Positions 5,885 through 13,668 of a DNA stretch of 45,163 nt are shown here, in pieces. The position numbers were made by a program, and so were the translations under genes. The stretch is from assembly GCF_000756665.1 (NCBI RefSeq), contig NZ_ARXV01000022.1, forward strand, positions 1 to 45,163, written 5' to 3'. How positions within the stretch are numbered: position 1 is the first letter of the stretch; every line of letters starts with the position of its first letter. Origin of the DNA: Alcanivorax nanhaiticus (GTDB taxonomy: Bacteria; Pseudomonadota; Gammaproteobacteria; Pseudomonadales; Alcanivoracaceae). The notes beneath the pieces are model-generated. The model did no database searches. It saw only the letters and a program-made list of their open reading frames with translations, and was not told the DNA's origin.

Positions 5885-7832
5885 GACGGGCCTTCCGCTG
5901 TTGCCAGATGAGTAGTAGATAGATCCCCAGGATGATGCCTGCCAGACGCCACAGTAGCGGGGCGGGGGTGGCTGTGCCGGGCCAGGCGGTGCCGTGGGGA
6001 GCCTGATTGGCAATGATGTCTTGTACCAGCGGTGCGTGTGCCGGTCGGGTAACGGTTTCTTCAACGGCAACAAAACTGGTGTAGCGGCTAATCAATTGGT
6101 GCTGCAATGCTACCTCTGTGACTTGTGGTGCAATCTCGGACTCTGCCGCACCCAGTGTCATGCGATCCATCAAATCGGCGATTTTGCGTCTGGCCCACAG
6201 GCTGCCAGTGCCGGGGTGGTCACGTGTAATGGGCACAGTGACGTCCTGCTGCCAGGGCTCTTGTCGATAGCCGCTGACACTGAGATGTTGCACTGGGTCG
6301 GATAGCTTCAGGGTCAGGAGCAGGGGCTCACCGGCGTAGAGATCCGGCAGTTTTTGAGGCCACTGTTCAGCAACAATATTCTCCGGGAGGCGTACCTGCA
6401 GGTTGCGCATCAGGGGTGACTCCAACCGATGGAACAGGGAGTCCATGCTGCGTTGCACCTGGTGCTGATCGTTGATGTAGGTAAAGCTGCCGCGGCCAAA
6501 TTGCGCCGCGCGGTTCATGAAATGACTGTTGGGCGCAGAGCCGATGCCCACTGTAAACAGTCGTGCTTCACCCAATTGTTGATGCAGTGCCTGGAAGATG
6601 GCGTGCTCATTGCCCACCGCGCCATCGGTGATGAAGATGACCTGGCGCAAATAGCCGCTGCTTTCAGGTTGGCTAAGGGTGGCGCTGAGGGCGGGTAGCA
6701 TGTGCGTGCCGCCACCGGCTTCCAGGTTGGTGACGAACTTGCGGGCTTGTTGCCGGGTGCGCTCGTTGACCTCCGCAGGCTCTGCGAAGAGCAGGGTGTG
6801 CTGGCTGTCGAAATCAGTGATATTGAAACGGTCGCCGGGCTGCAGTCTTTGTAATGCCAGTTGCAGGCTGGCTTTGGCCTGACGCATTGGCATGCCCCCC
6901 ATGGAGCCGGAACTGTCGATAATGAAAAGGGTTTCCCGGGCAAGGGTGGGTCTTTGTTGGCTTGCCGGGGGCATTACCATCAGCAGGGCGTAGTGCTCCC
7001 CCTCGATTTCTTCATGAAAGCTGGCAACCAGGGGGTCGCCTTTGTCTTCCAGTTCCCAGTTGAGAATAAAATCCCGATCCATTGGCGCGCTGCCGGCCTT
7101 GAGACTGATGTGGTAGCGGCGACCATGTCGCTGGAACAGGATGTCATGACTGGGACTGTTCAGCGCAGCCAGTTGCCCCCCGGCATCCAGTTCAACCTGC
7201 AGGCTGACGGTGCCGGTGGTGTTGCCGGTGCCGGGTGCGGCAATAATATTGTGCAGCAGGCCATCGAGGGGATGGGGATCATGCGTCTGGGGCAAGAAGC
7301 GCGGAGTGATGGTCAAGGGGAGGCGGAGCTGAAAACGTCGATCGTCCAGATTGAGGGGTTGCTGATAGTGCAGTTCTATTTGCACCGTTTCGCCGGGGGC
7401 AATGTTGGCGACGGCGGTGGTGAACAGGTTGGGGTGCTGCTGGCTCACCAGGCTGGCGCGCTTGCCGGCGGCACGGGCTTCACGGTAGGTCTTCTCGGCG
7501 GCAGCTTTGCGATCGATGCGTCCCACAATGCGTCTTTCCCCAAGGGTGAGCACCATGCCGTTCACGGCGGCATTTTCCGGTAGCGGAAACTGGTAGCGCC
7601 CCTCACGAAAATCGCGGCTGCTGTTATGAAACTGCTGGATCAGCGTGACGTTGGCGACGGGACCGTTGATGGCAATATGCGCGTCGCTGTTGAGCGGGGT
7701 GGCGGGGGTGCTTTTGCCCTTGCCATCAGTCAGATATAGCACGCCGGACATGGCGTCGCCGGGGTCGAACACGCTCTCGGCCCGGACACCAAGAGTGAGC
7801 AACAGTAGTGAGATAAAAAGCGAAATTTTCAT
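5871..7832 (-). CDS. Sortase target protein with VIT and von Willebrand A domains
   Basis: This 653-residue exported protein is of the marine proteobacterial sortase-target family. A signal peptide (residues 1-18) is followed by a VIT domain (about 30-165) and a VWA domain (about 300-470). The metal-ion site is complete: DSSGS at 306-310, Thr376 in GGGTHML and Asp403 in ITDG. The C-terminus has WPGTAT (617-622), a membrane helix and a basic tail (QQRKAR), which fits a variant LPxTA-type sorting signal with Trp in place of Leu. The partner sortase follows and overlaps. Its VIT plus VWA layout resembles inter-alpha-trypsin inhibitor heavy chains and suggests metal-dependent binding to a surface or matrix ligand. 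ATG at 7832 has a strong AAGGAGG, but that site is folded into a hairpin. Confidence 0.88.
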   Translation of the reverse strand: MKISLFISLLLLTLGVRAESVFDPGDAMSGVLYLTDGKGKSTPATPLNSDAHIAINGPVANVTLIQQFHNSSRDFREGRYQFPLPENAAVNGMVLTLGERRIVGRIDRKAAAEKTYREARAAGKRASLVSQQHPNLFTTAVANIAPGETVQIELHYQQPLNLDDRRFQLRLPLTITPRFLPQTHDPHPLDGLLHNIIAAPGTGNTTGTVSLQVELDAGGQLAALNSPSHDILFQRHGRRYHISLKAGSAPMDRDFILNWELEDKGDPLVASFHEEIEGEHYALLMVMPPASQQRPTLARETLFIIDSSGSMGGMPMRQAKASLQLALQRLQPGDRFNITDFDSQHTLLFAEPAEVNERTRQQARKFVTNLEAGGGTHMLPALSATLSQPESSGYLRQVIFITDGAVGNEHAIFQALHQQLGEARLFTVGIGSAPNSHFMNRAAQFGRGSFTYINDQHQVQRSMDSLFHRLESPLMRNLQVRLPENIVAEQWPQKLPDLYAGEPLLLTLKLSDPVQHLSVSGYRQEPWQQDVTVPITRDHPGTGSLWARRKIADLMDRMTLGAAESEIAPQVTEVALQHQLISRYTSFVAVEETVTRPAHAPLVQDIIANQAPHGTAWPGTATPAPLLWRLAGIILGIYLLLIWQQRKARHATA

Positions 7833-7861
7833 GCTGGCCTCCTTGAGATGAGGTCAGCATG
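7830..7861 (-). promoter_or_regulatory. RNA hairpin covering the binding site and start codon of the sortase target
   Basis: In the minus-strand message CAUGCUGACCUC pairs with GAGGCCAGCAUG across an 8-base loop: 11 of 12 Watson-Crick pairs with a single A-C mismatch. The right arm holds the GAGG of the Shine-Dalgarno sequence and the AUG itself (7830-7832). Such a fold should hold translation down unless it is melted, bound or bypassed. There is no T-run, so it is unlikely to be a terminator of the upstream gntR gene. Confidence 0.55.
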
Positions 7862-7935
7862 GCCCGGTAGCGCGGGGGCTTTGTGGGGATTGTGTGTGGC
7901 GTCCCCCTATCCGTGATTTTAGCTATTCGCGGGCT

Positions 7936-8601
7936 TCAAGCCGCATTGCGTTTGGCTATCGCCCGCAGCACGACCTGGCATTGGTTCTCGCCATATTCGC
8001 GAATGTCCGCACCGGCTTCTTGCTGCTTGCGGCCGACAATGTTCACCAGCAAGCGCTTGAATATCTGCAACGAGACATCGAACTCGGTGGTGTCTTCCTG
8101 AAGGGCGGTAAAAGAATAGCGCTTGAGCAGGGGGATCAGATTGACAATGTCGGCTTCCAGATAGCGGTTGGCCGAGAATCGGGCGGTGGCGATTTCCACA
8201 AACCGGAAGGCCAACTGATGAGCGGCAGGCATGTCGTCGTTCTGAAAATGCTGTTCCAGCTGCGGCAGCATCCCCACCAGATCTTCTATTTGCCCTGGCT
8301 GCCAGTTCACGGCGGCGCGTTCCGCCAGCTGTGACAGCAGCAGAAACAGGAATTCGTACAGGTCTTTCACCTGGGTTTCCGTTATCTCGCAAACCCGCGC
8401 GCCACGGCGTGGCTGCAGTTCGATCAAATGCTGTTTTTCCAGCAGTCTAAAGGCCTCTCGAAGTGAGTTGGTACTTACATCAAGGTCTTTGGCCAGTTCA
8501 CCTTCAGGCAGTTTGGCCCCCGGGGCCAACTCTCCAGTAATGATCTGCTCACCCAGATGACGGGCAATTTGCTCACTCAGACTGACGGCTTGCAACGACA
8601 T
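7936..8601 (-). CDS. GntR-family regulator (FadR/VanR type), divergent from alkB
   Basis: This 221-residue transcription factor has an N-terminal winged helix-turn-helix (about residues 5-70; segment GAKLPEGELAKDLDVSTNSL with recognition helix SLREAFRLLEKQ). A helical ligand-binding domain of the FCD kind (about 78-215) follows. The start at 8601 is preferred because AGGAAG lies 5 bases upstream. A TTG-initiated extension to 8676 would run through the palindrome in the intergenic region. A GntR gene beside alkB is the arrangement I recall for alkB2 in Alcanivorax borkumensis, where it is thought to control the hydroxylase; the ligand would be an alkane-derived fatty acid or alcohol by inference. 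It probably binds the palindrome 8656-8686. Confidence 0.85.
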   Translation of the reverse strand: MSLQAVSLSEQIARHLGEQIITGELAPGAKLPEGELAKDLDVSTNSLREAFRLLEKQHLIELQPRRGARVCEITETQVKDLYEFLFLLLSQLAERAAVNWQPGQIEDLVGMLPQLEQHFQNDDMPAAHQLAFRFVEIATARFSANRYLEADIVNLIPLLKRYSFTALQEDTTEFDVSLQIFKRLLVNIVGRKQQEAGADIREYGENQCQVVLRAIAKRNAA

Positions 8602-8655
8602 GGCAGCTTCCTGTGAATCGAGGCCGCCATTATGGCGACTTGGGACTAGTATTTC

Positions 8656-8686
8656 ATTTCTTGAGTTGTTTGACAATTCAAGAAAT
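8656..8686. promoter_or_regulatory. Palindromic operator candidate between gntR and alkB
   Basis: ATTTCTTGAGTTG (8656-8668) and CAATTCAAGAAAT (8674-8686) form an inverted repeat with 12 of 13 bases matching and a 5-base spacer. It lies in the only shared control region of the divergent genes, and a TTGACA hexamer overlaps it. A dimeric GntR protein bound here would block or shape both promoters. Confidence 0.6.
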
Positions 8687-8698
8687 CAGGAATAACCT
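8670..8698 (+). promoter_or_regulatory. Possible alkB promoter
   Basis: TTGACA (8670-8675) matches the -35 consensus. At 17 bases the hexamer TAACCT (8693-8698) is a poor but possible -10 element, followed by about 45 bases to the alkB ATG. The -35 lies within the palindrome, so a repressor there would occlude polymerase. Confidence 0.35.
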
Positions 8699-8746
8699 TG
8701 TCATCGTTGACTGTTACTTTGAGCTTGAACAAGCGAGGGCAAGGCC

Positions 8747-9895
8747 ATGTTCGAGAATGTGAATCCGGATCGGATGCTGACAATAAAAAAATGGAGCTAC
8801 GTGGTGTTCTGGGCAACGATGGTGCCGCTGGTGCCGTTCTCCGCCTATGTGGGCCTGGAGAGTGGTACTCAGGATTACTGGTCCTGGTTCCTGTACTTCG
8901 TGATCTTTGGGATTATCCCGGTGCTGGACTACATCATCGGTAAGGACCCCAGTAACCCGGATGAAGAACAGCAGGTACCCACCCTGACGGAAGAAGTGAT
9001 CTATCGTGTCTTCACTATCCTGATGGGCTTTGTGTGGATTGCGGTGTTGTTCTATGCCGGTCATATCTTCATGACCAATGACTACGGCCTGCTGGGCAAG
9101 ATCGGCTGGATCGTGTCTATCGGTACCGTGGGTGGCATCATTGCCATCAACCTGGGTCATGAGCTGATCCACAAGGATCCGAAGATCGAAAACTGGATGG
9201 GCGGTTTGCTGCTGTCATCCGTGACCTATGCCGGCTTCAAGGTGGAACACGTGCGTGGTCACCACGTGCATGTGTCTACTCCGGACGATGCTTCCTCCAG
9301 CCGTTATAACCAGGGTCTGTATGACTTCCTGCCGAAGGCCTTCGTGCGTAATTTCAAGAATGCCTGGGCGCTGGAAAAACAGTACCTGGAGCGCAAGGGC
9401 AAGAAAAATATCAGCATCTACAATGAGCTGATCTGGTGGTACAGCATTTCTGCGCTGTTCGCGGTGGCCTTTGGTGTGATCTGGGGCTGGCAGGGTGTGG
9501 TGTTCTTCCTGGGGCAAAGTTTCTTTGCTGCTCTGGCGCTGGAAATCATCAACTACATCGAGCACTACGGTCTGCACCGTCGTGTGAATGAGAAGGGCCG
9601 TTTTGAGCGGGTGACCCCGGCGCACAGCTGGAACTCCAACTACCTGCTGACCAACATCGCCCTGTTCCAGCTGCAGCGTCACAGTGATCACCACGCTTAC
9701 GCCAAGCGTCGTTATCAGGTGCTGCGTCACTATGAAGAAAGCCCGCAGCTGCCGGGTGGTTATGCCAGCATGTATGTTCTGGCGCTGTTCCCACCGCTGT
9801 GGAAAAAGGTCATGAACCCGCGTGTAGAAGCCTACTACGAGGGTGAAATGGATCAGCTGTTCCGTGATGCCAAGCGGGTGAATAATATCGCTTAA
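8747..9895 (+). CDS. alkB: Alkane 1-monooxygenase AlkB
   Basis: This 382-residue integral membrane non-haem di-iron enzyme oxidises the terminal methyl of medium-chain n-alkanes to 1-alkanols, taking electrons from rubredoxin. All four histidine groups are present: HELIH (138-142), EHVRGHH (167-173), NYIEHYGLHR (269-278) and QRHSDHH (310-316). About six hydrophobic helices bring them to the cytoplasmic face. Length is within the usual range for AlkB (about 380-410). The ATG at 8747 has only a weak upstream site. No rubredoxin, rubredoxin reductase or alcohol dehydrogenase gene is adjacent, so redox partners must be encoded elsewhere, as is usual for alkB2-type loci. Probably controlled by the divergent GntR gene. 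A clear terminator follows. Confidence 0.96.
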   Translation: MFENVNPDRMLTIKKWSYVVFWATMVPLVPFSAYVGLESGTQDYWSWFLYFVIFGIIPVLDYIIGKDPSNPDEEQQVPTLTEEVIYRVFTILMGFVWIAVLFYAGHIFMTNDYGLLGKIGWIVSIGTVGGIIAINLGHELIHKDPKIENWMGGLLLSSVTYAGFKVEHVRGHHVHVSTPDDASSSRYNQGLYDFLPKAFVRNFKNAWALEKQYLERKGKKNISIYNELIWWYSISALFAVAFGVIWGWQGVVFFLGQSFFAALALEIINYIEHYGLHRRVNEKGRFERVTPAHSWNSNYLLTNIALFQLQRHSDHHAYAKRRYQVLRHYEESPQLPGGYASMYVLALFPPLWKKVMNPRVEAYYEGEMDQLFRDAKRVNNIA

Positions 9896-9899
9896 GGGC

Positions 9900-9934
9900 A
9901 GTTAACAGTGAACAGTGAATAGTTAACAGCGAAA
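9900..9934 (+). repeat. Heptad repeat (AGTTAAC type), five units
   Basis: AGTTAAC, AGTGAAC, AGTGAAT, AGTTAAC and AGCGAAA follow one another in exact 7-base phase directly after the alkB stop. The complementary arm is found inverted at 10787-10830, on the other side of the next gene. Confidence 0.75.
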
Positions 9935-9940
9935 ACAAGA

Positions 9941-9967
9941 AAGCCCCGGCAATGCCGGGGCTTTTTG
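9941..9967 (+). terminator. alkB: Intrinsic terminator of alkB
   Basis: AGCCCCGGC and GCCGGGGCT form a perfect 9-bp stem around an AAT loop, followed by TTTTTG. A run of A residues on the other side makes it potentially usable in both directions. Confidence 0.85.
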
Positions 9968-10066
9968 TTGGCGGGTATTCCTGCTTGTTTGCGCTTGCCG
10001 CTGCCCCACAACCCCTCCACGACGAGAGGCTTCTGTGGGAGCCTTGCTGGTTTGGCTGGCAGAGTC

Positions 10067-10693
10067 CTAGAAGCCGCGGTAGCTGCTGGCCAGGACGGCC
10101 ATGGCGCCGAAAAAGACGATGACGCCGAAGATCATCAGTGTGGTGGCCAGGATGCCAAGGATCTTGCCGGCCAGCGTTGTGCCTTCTCCGCTTTTGTCCA
10201 TGTGGCCTTCGCGCATGGATGCCAGGTCCTTGTTGCCCATGACCCAGGCCGCAATCCCCAGCGGGGCAAACAGGAGCAGGCCAAGCAGGCCAAATGTCAG
10301 CACCATCCCGCCGCGGTGGGGGGTAAGGTTGGCGTGGGTGGTCGCTGTGTTTTCTGCGATATTGGGTTGTGCCTGGGGCGTGGTTTGAGCGTTCCGGCCG
10401 GCAAAGGCCGCACACAGCATGAGTGCGCTGATCGCCACATAAAACAGGGTGAAGCCACCGCTGACAATAATGCTGTAGGCGGTGTCACTCAGCTTTCCAT
10501 CAATCATCATCTCGAGCAGCACCAGGTGGTTGAAGATGGCCAGGGTGCTTTGCAGCAAGGTCAAAATGCTGGCGATGATCACCAGAATGGAGGCAGTGCT
10601 GGCTCGCTTCATGAAAATGCCGGCCAGCACAAAACCAGTGAGTGCGATCAAAAACGAAGGCAGCTGCATCAGCAACTGGGAAAGAAATGACAT
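10067..10693 (-). CDS. Four-helix membrane protein with a DUF4190-like C-terminal half
   Basis: This 208-residue protein has four hydrophobic segments (about residues 8-30, 36-60, 75-98 and 130-205, the last region containing two helices). The C-terminal half shows a small-residue helix, then PLGIAAWVMGNKDLASMREGHMD, then a second helix. This is the pattern of DUF4190 membrane proteins. The start at 10693 has AAGGAA at good spacing; a longer frame upstream is not supported. It is transcribed after trkH on the same strand, about 130 bases downstream, and is flanked on both sides by heptad repeats in opposite orientation. Function unknown. Confidence 0.6.
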   Translation of the reverse strand: MSFLSQLLMQLPSFLIALTGFVLAGIFMKRASTASILVIIASILTLLQSTLAIFNHLVLLEMMIDGKLSDTAYSIIVSGGFTLFYVAISALMLCAAFAGRNAQTTPQAQPNIAENTATTHANLTPHRGGMVLTFGLLGLLLFAPLGIAAWVMGNKDLASMREGHMDKSGEGTTLAGKILGILATTLMIFGVIVFFGAMAVLASSYRGF

Positions 10694-10786
10694 CACGATT
10701 CCTTGTGGGTGATGAGAAGAAGGTTTTGGGTTTTCATGCGTTGGCGCGGGCGCGGCACGTCCGCAGGCACGGCCAATCCCGCGCAA

Positions 10787-10830
10787 CTGTTAACGATTAA
10801 TTATTCACTATTAACTGTCTTTTCACTGTC
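10787..10830 (-). repeat. Heptad repeat (AGTTAAT/AGTGAAT type), inverted relative to 9900-9934
   Basis: Read on the minus strand it runs AGTGAAA, a break, then AGTTAAT, AGTGAAT, AATTAAT, CGTTAAC and AGTTGCG in 7-base phase. It overlaps the end of trkH. With 9900-9934 it makes an inverted pair about 0.9 kb apart around the DUF4190-like gene. Confidence 0.65.
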
Positions 10831-12274
10831 GCCAGAACATGGGGGTGAACAGCACGAGTAGCGTAAAGATTTCCAGCCGCCCTGCAACCATCAGAACGGT
10901 CATCATCCATTTGGCGCTGTCGGTGATGTTGGCGAAACCTGCGCCCACTTCGCCGATGCCAACGCCCAGGTTGTTGAGGCTGGCGGCCACGGCGCTGACG
11001 GCGGTGGTCAGGTCCATGCCGGTCATGGTGAACAGCAGGGTGAAAATCACCGAGATAGTGATGTAAACCCCGACAAATCCCCATACCGCTTGCAGTACCC
11101 GGTCTGGAATGGATTGACGCCCGAAGCGCAGTGCAAATACCCCGTTGGGATAAATCAGTCGACGCAGCTCGCGGATACTGTGGTGGAACACCAGTGCCGC
11201 GCGCACGGCTTTCATGCCGCCACCAGTGGAGCCGGCGCAGCCACCGATAAAGCTGGTGAACACGAGCAAGAAGGGGATAAAGCCGGGAAAGCCCGCAGCA
11301 TTGGTACTGGTAAGACCTGTGCCGGTGCTGAACGACGCGACCTGGAAAGCGGAATGACGCAGGGCGTCAGCGAAATTGAAATCGTAGTGAAAGAACAGCA
11401 ACCCGGCGGTGATGATACTGGTGTAAATCAGGAACAGACCGATGAAGAAACGGAACTCTGGATCTCGTATGAACACTAGCAAGGAGCGGCCGCGCCATAC
11501 TGCAAAGTGCAAAGCAAAGTTGACCCCGCCAATCAGAATAAAGGTGGTGGCGGTCCAATCAATCCAGGGATTATCCCAATAGGCCATGGAGGCATCGTGG
11601 GTGGAGAAGCCGCCGGTGGCCACGGTGCTGAAGCTATGGCAGATGGCATCGAAAACGCTCATGCCAAAGGCCCAGTAGAGGGTGGCACAGGCCACCGTAA
11701 TGAACAGGTAGACGTACCACAGGGCCTTGGCGGTTTCGGCGATCCGTGGTGTTAATTTGGCGTCCTTCATCGGGCCGGGGATTTCCGCCTTGTACAGCTG
11801 CATCCCGCCGATACCCAGCATGGGCAGGATGGCAACGGCCAGTACCACCACGCCCATGCCGCCGAGCCATTGCAGTTGCTGGCGGTAATAGAGAATGGAT
11901 TTGGGCATGAAATCCAAGCCGGACAACACGGTGGCGCCGGTGGTGGTCAGCCCGGAGACGGATTCAAACACGGCGTCGGTGAAACCTACCGGTACATCAT
12001 CGCTGATGATCAGTGGCAGCGCGCCAATGACACCCAGTACCGACCAGAACAGGGTCACGACGAGAAAACCGTCGCGGGTCTGCAGTTCTGCCTTGTTGCG
12101 GAAAAAGGGTAGCCACAATGCCAGGCCCAGGGCGAGAGTGAGCACAAAGGAAATCAGGAACGGTGTTTCGCCGCCCTCCTGATACCAGTAGGACACGGCG
12201 ACCGGCGGCATCATGGTAAAGCTGAACACCACCAGCAGCAGGCCAAGAATTTTCGAGATCAGCGCGAAGTGCAT
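10823..12274 (-). CDS. trkH: Trk-type potassium uptake protein TrkH
   Basis: This 483-residue inner-membrane subunit forms the K+ path of the Trk system. It has the repeated helix-pore-helix pattern of the family, with pore segments such as TTTGATVLSGLD, FSTVATGGFSTHD, STGTGLTSTNAAG and the last near AVAASLNNLGVG. A glycine in each acts as selectivity filter. Length matches TrkH (about 480). It lies 17 bases downstream of trkA in one transcript with rsmB and fmt. TrkA binds nucleotides on the inner face and gates TrkH. ATG at 12274. Confidence 0.95.
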   Translation of the reverse strand: MHFALISKILGLLLVVFSFTMMPPVAVSYWYQEGGETPFLISFVLTLALGLALWLPFFRNKAELQTRDGFLVVTLFWSVLGVIGALPLIISDDVPVGFTDAVFESVSGLTTTGATVLSGLDFMPKSILYYRQQLQWLGGMGVVVLAVAILPMLGIGGMQLYKAEIPGPMKDAKLTPRIAETAKALWYVYLFITVACATLYWAFGMSVFDAICHSFSTVATGGFSTHDASMAYWDNPWIDWTATTFILIGGVNFALHFAVWRGRSLLVFIRDPEFRFFIGLFLIYTSIITAGLLFFHYDFNFADALRHSAFQVASFSTGTGLTSTNAAGFPGFIPFLLVFTSFIGGCAGSTGGGMKAVRAALVFHHSIRELRRLIYPNGVFALRFGRQSIPDRVLQAVWGFVGVYITISVIFTLLFTMTGMDLTTAVSAVAASLNNLGVGIGEVGAGFANITDSAKWMMTVLMVAGRLEIFTLLVLFTPMFWRQ

Positions 12275-12291
12275 GCGTATCCGTGCCTGTC

Positions 12292-13668
12292 CTAGAAAAA
12301 GGTAAAGCCGACCTGGAACAATTTTTCCACGTCCCGGGTGCGGCGTTTGTCGATCAGGAACAGGATCACATGGTCGTCGGGTTCAATGACCACATCATCA
12401 TGGGCAATCAAAACTTTCTCGCCGCGCACGATAGCACCGATGGTGGTGCCTTCGGGCAGATCGATATCCTCGATGGCGCGGCCCACAACCTTGGACGATT
12501 TGGCGTCGCCGTGGGCGATGGCCTCGATGGCTTCCGCCGCGCCGCGGCGCAGGGAGTACACGTTGACCACATCACCTCGGCGCACATGGCTGAGCAGGCT
12601 GCCGATGGTGGACTGTTGGGGCGAGATGGCGATGTCGATGTCGTGCCCCTGTACCAGGTCCACATAGGCGGGATTGGATATCAGGGTCATCACCTTGCGA
12701 GCGCCCAGTCGTTTGGCCAGCAGTGAGGCCATGATGTTGGCTTCGTCATCATTGGTGAGCGCGCAGAACACATCGGTGTTTTCGATGTTGGCGCGTAGCA
12801 GTTCGTCGCGATCGGTGGCCAGGCCCTGCAGTACCACTGTCTGGGCCAGCTTTTCGCCCAGCCAGTCGGCCCGGCCTGGATTTCTTTCCAGTACCTTTAC
12901 GTTGTAGCGGTGCTGGATGGTCTTGGCCAGGCGGTAGCCGATGTTGCCACCGCCGGCGATCACGATGCGCTTGTAGTTATGTTCCAGGCGGCGCAGCTCA
13001 CTCATCACTGCGCGGATATCGTTCTTGGCAGCAATGAAGAACACTTCATCGTCGGCTTCGATGACGGTGTTGCCCTCGGGAATGATCGGGCGTCCGCGAC
13101 GAAAAATGGCCGCAACACGGGTATCTACGTTGGGCATGTGCTTGCGCAGTTCGCGCAGCTCGTTGCCAACCAGCGGGCCACCATAGTAGGCGCGCACTGC
13201 CACCAGCTGCACCCGGCCGCCGGCAAAATTCACTACCTGCAAGGCCCCTGGGTGTTCGATCAGGCGGCGGATATAGTCCGTGACGACTTGCTCCGGGCTG
13301 ATGATCACATCGATAGGCAGGGCGTTTTCGTTGAACAGCTTGTCCGATCGGCTGGTGTAGTGTGCGGTGCGAATTCGGGCAATTTTGGAAGGGGTGCGAA
13401 ACAGGGAGTAGGCCACCTGGCAGGCGACCATGTTCACCTCATCGGAGTTGGTCACCGCGATCAGCATGTCGGCGTCTTCAGCGCCGGCTTCCTTGAGTAC
13501 ATTGGGATAACAGCCCATGCCGTGCACGCTACCAATATCCAGTCGGTCGCCCAGCTCACGCAGACGTTCCGCATCGGTGTCGATGACGGTGATGTCGTTA
13601 CGCTCGTTGGCCAGGTTTTCTGCCAGGGTTCCCCCCACCTGACCGGCACCGAGAATGATGATTTTCAT
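12292..13668 (-). CDS. trkA: Trk system gating protein TrkA
   Basis: This 458-residue peripheral membrane protein binds NAD(H) and ATP and regulates TrkH. Two RCK halves are visible. The first opens with MKIIILGAGQVGGTLAENLA and continues to a TrkA-C segment near residue 220. The second opens with RIVIAGGGNIGYRLAKTIQ and ends in a second TrkA-C segment. The start at 13668 overlaps the rsmB stop (ATGA), so it is translationally coupled. A longer frame upstream would lie inside rsmB. Order rsmB-trkA matches Pseudomonas. Confidence 0.96.
   Translation of the reverse strand: MKIIILGAGQVGGTLAENLANERNDITVIDTDAERLRELGDRLDIGSVHGMGCYPNVLKEAGAEDADMLIAVTNSDEVNMVACQVAYSLFRTPSKIARIRTAHYTSRSDKLFNENALPIDVIISPEQVVTDYIRRLIEHPGALQVVNFAGGRVQLVAVRAYYGGPLVGNELRELRKHMPNVDTRVAAIFRRGRPIIPEGNTVIEADDEVFFIAAKNDIRAVMSELRRLEHNYKRIVIAGGGNIGYRLAKTIQHRYNVKVLERNPGRADWLGEKLAQTVVLQGLATDRDELLRANIENTDVFCALTNDDEANIMASLLAKRLGARKVMTLISNPAYVDLVQGHDIDIAISPQQSTIGSLLSHVRRGDVVNVYSLRRGAAEAIEAIAHGDAKSSKVVGRAIEDIDLPEGTTIGAIVRGEKVLIAHDDVVIEPDDHVILFLIDKRRTRDVEKLFQVGFTFF

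Noticed and set aside
7936..8676. Longer GntR protein starting at TTG 8676
   Set aside because: It would place the operator palindrome inside the coding region and has no ribosome binding site. ATG 8601 has AGGAAG at the right spacing.
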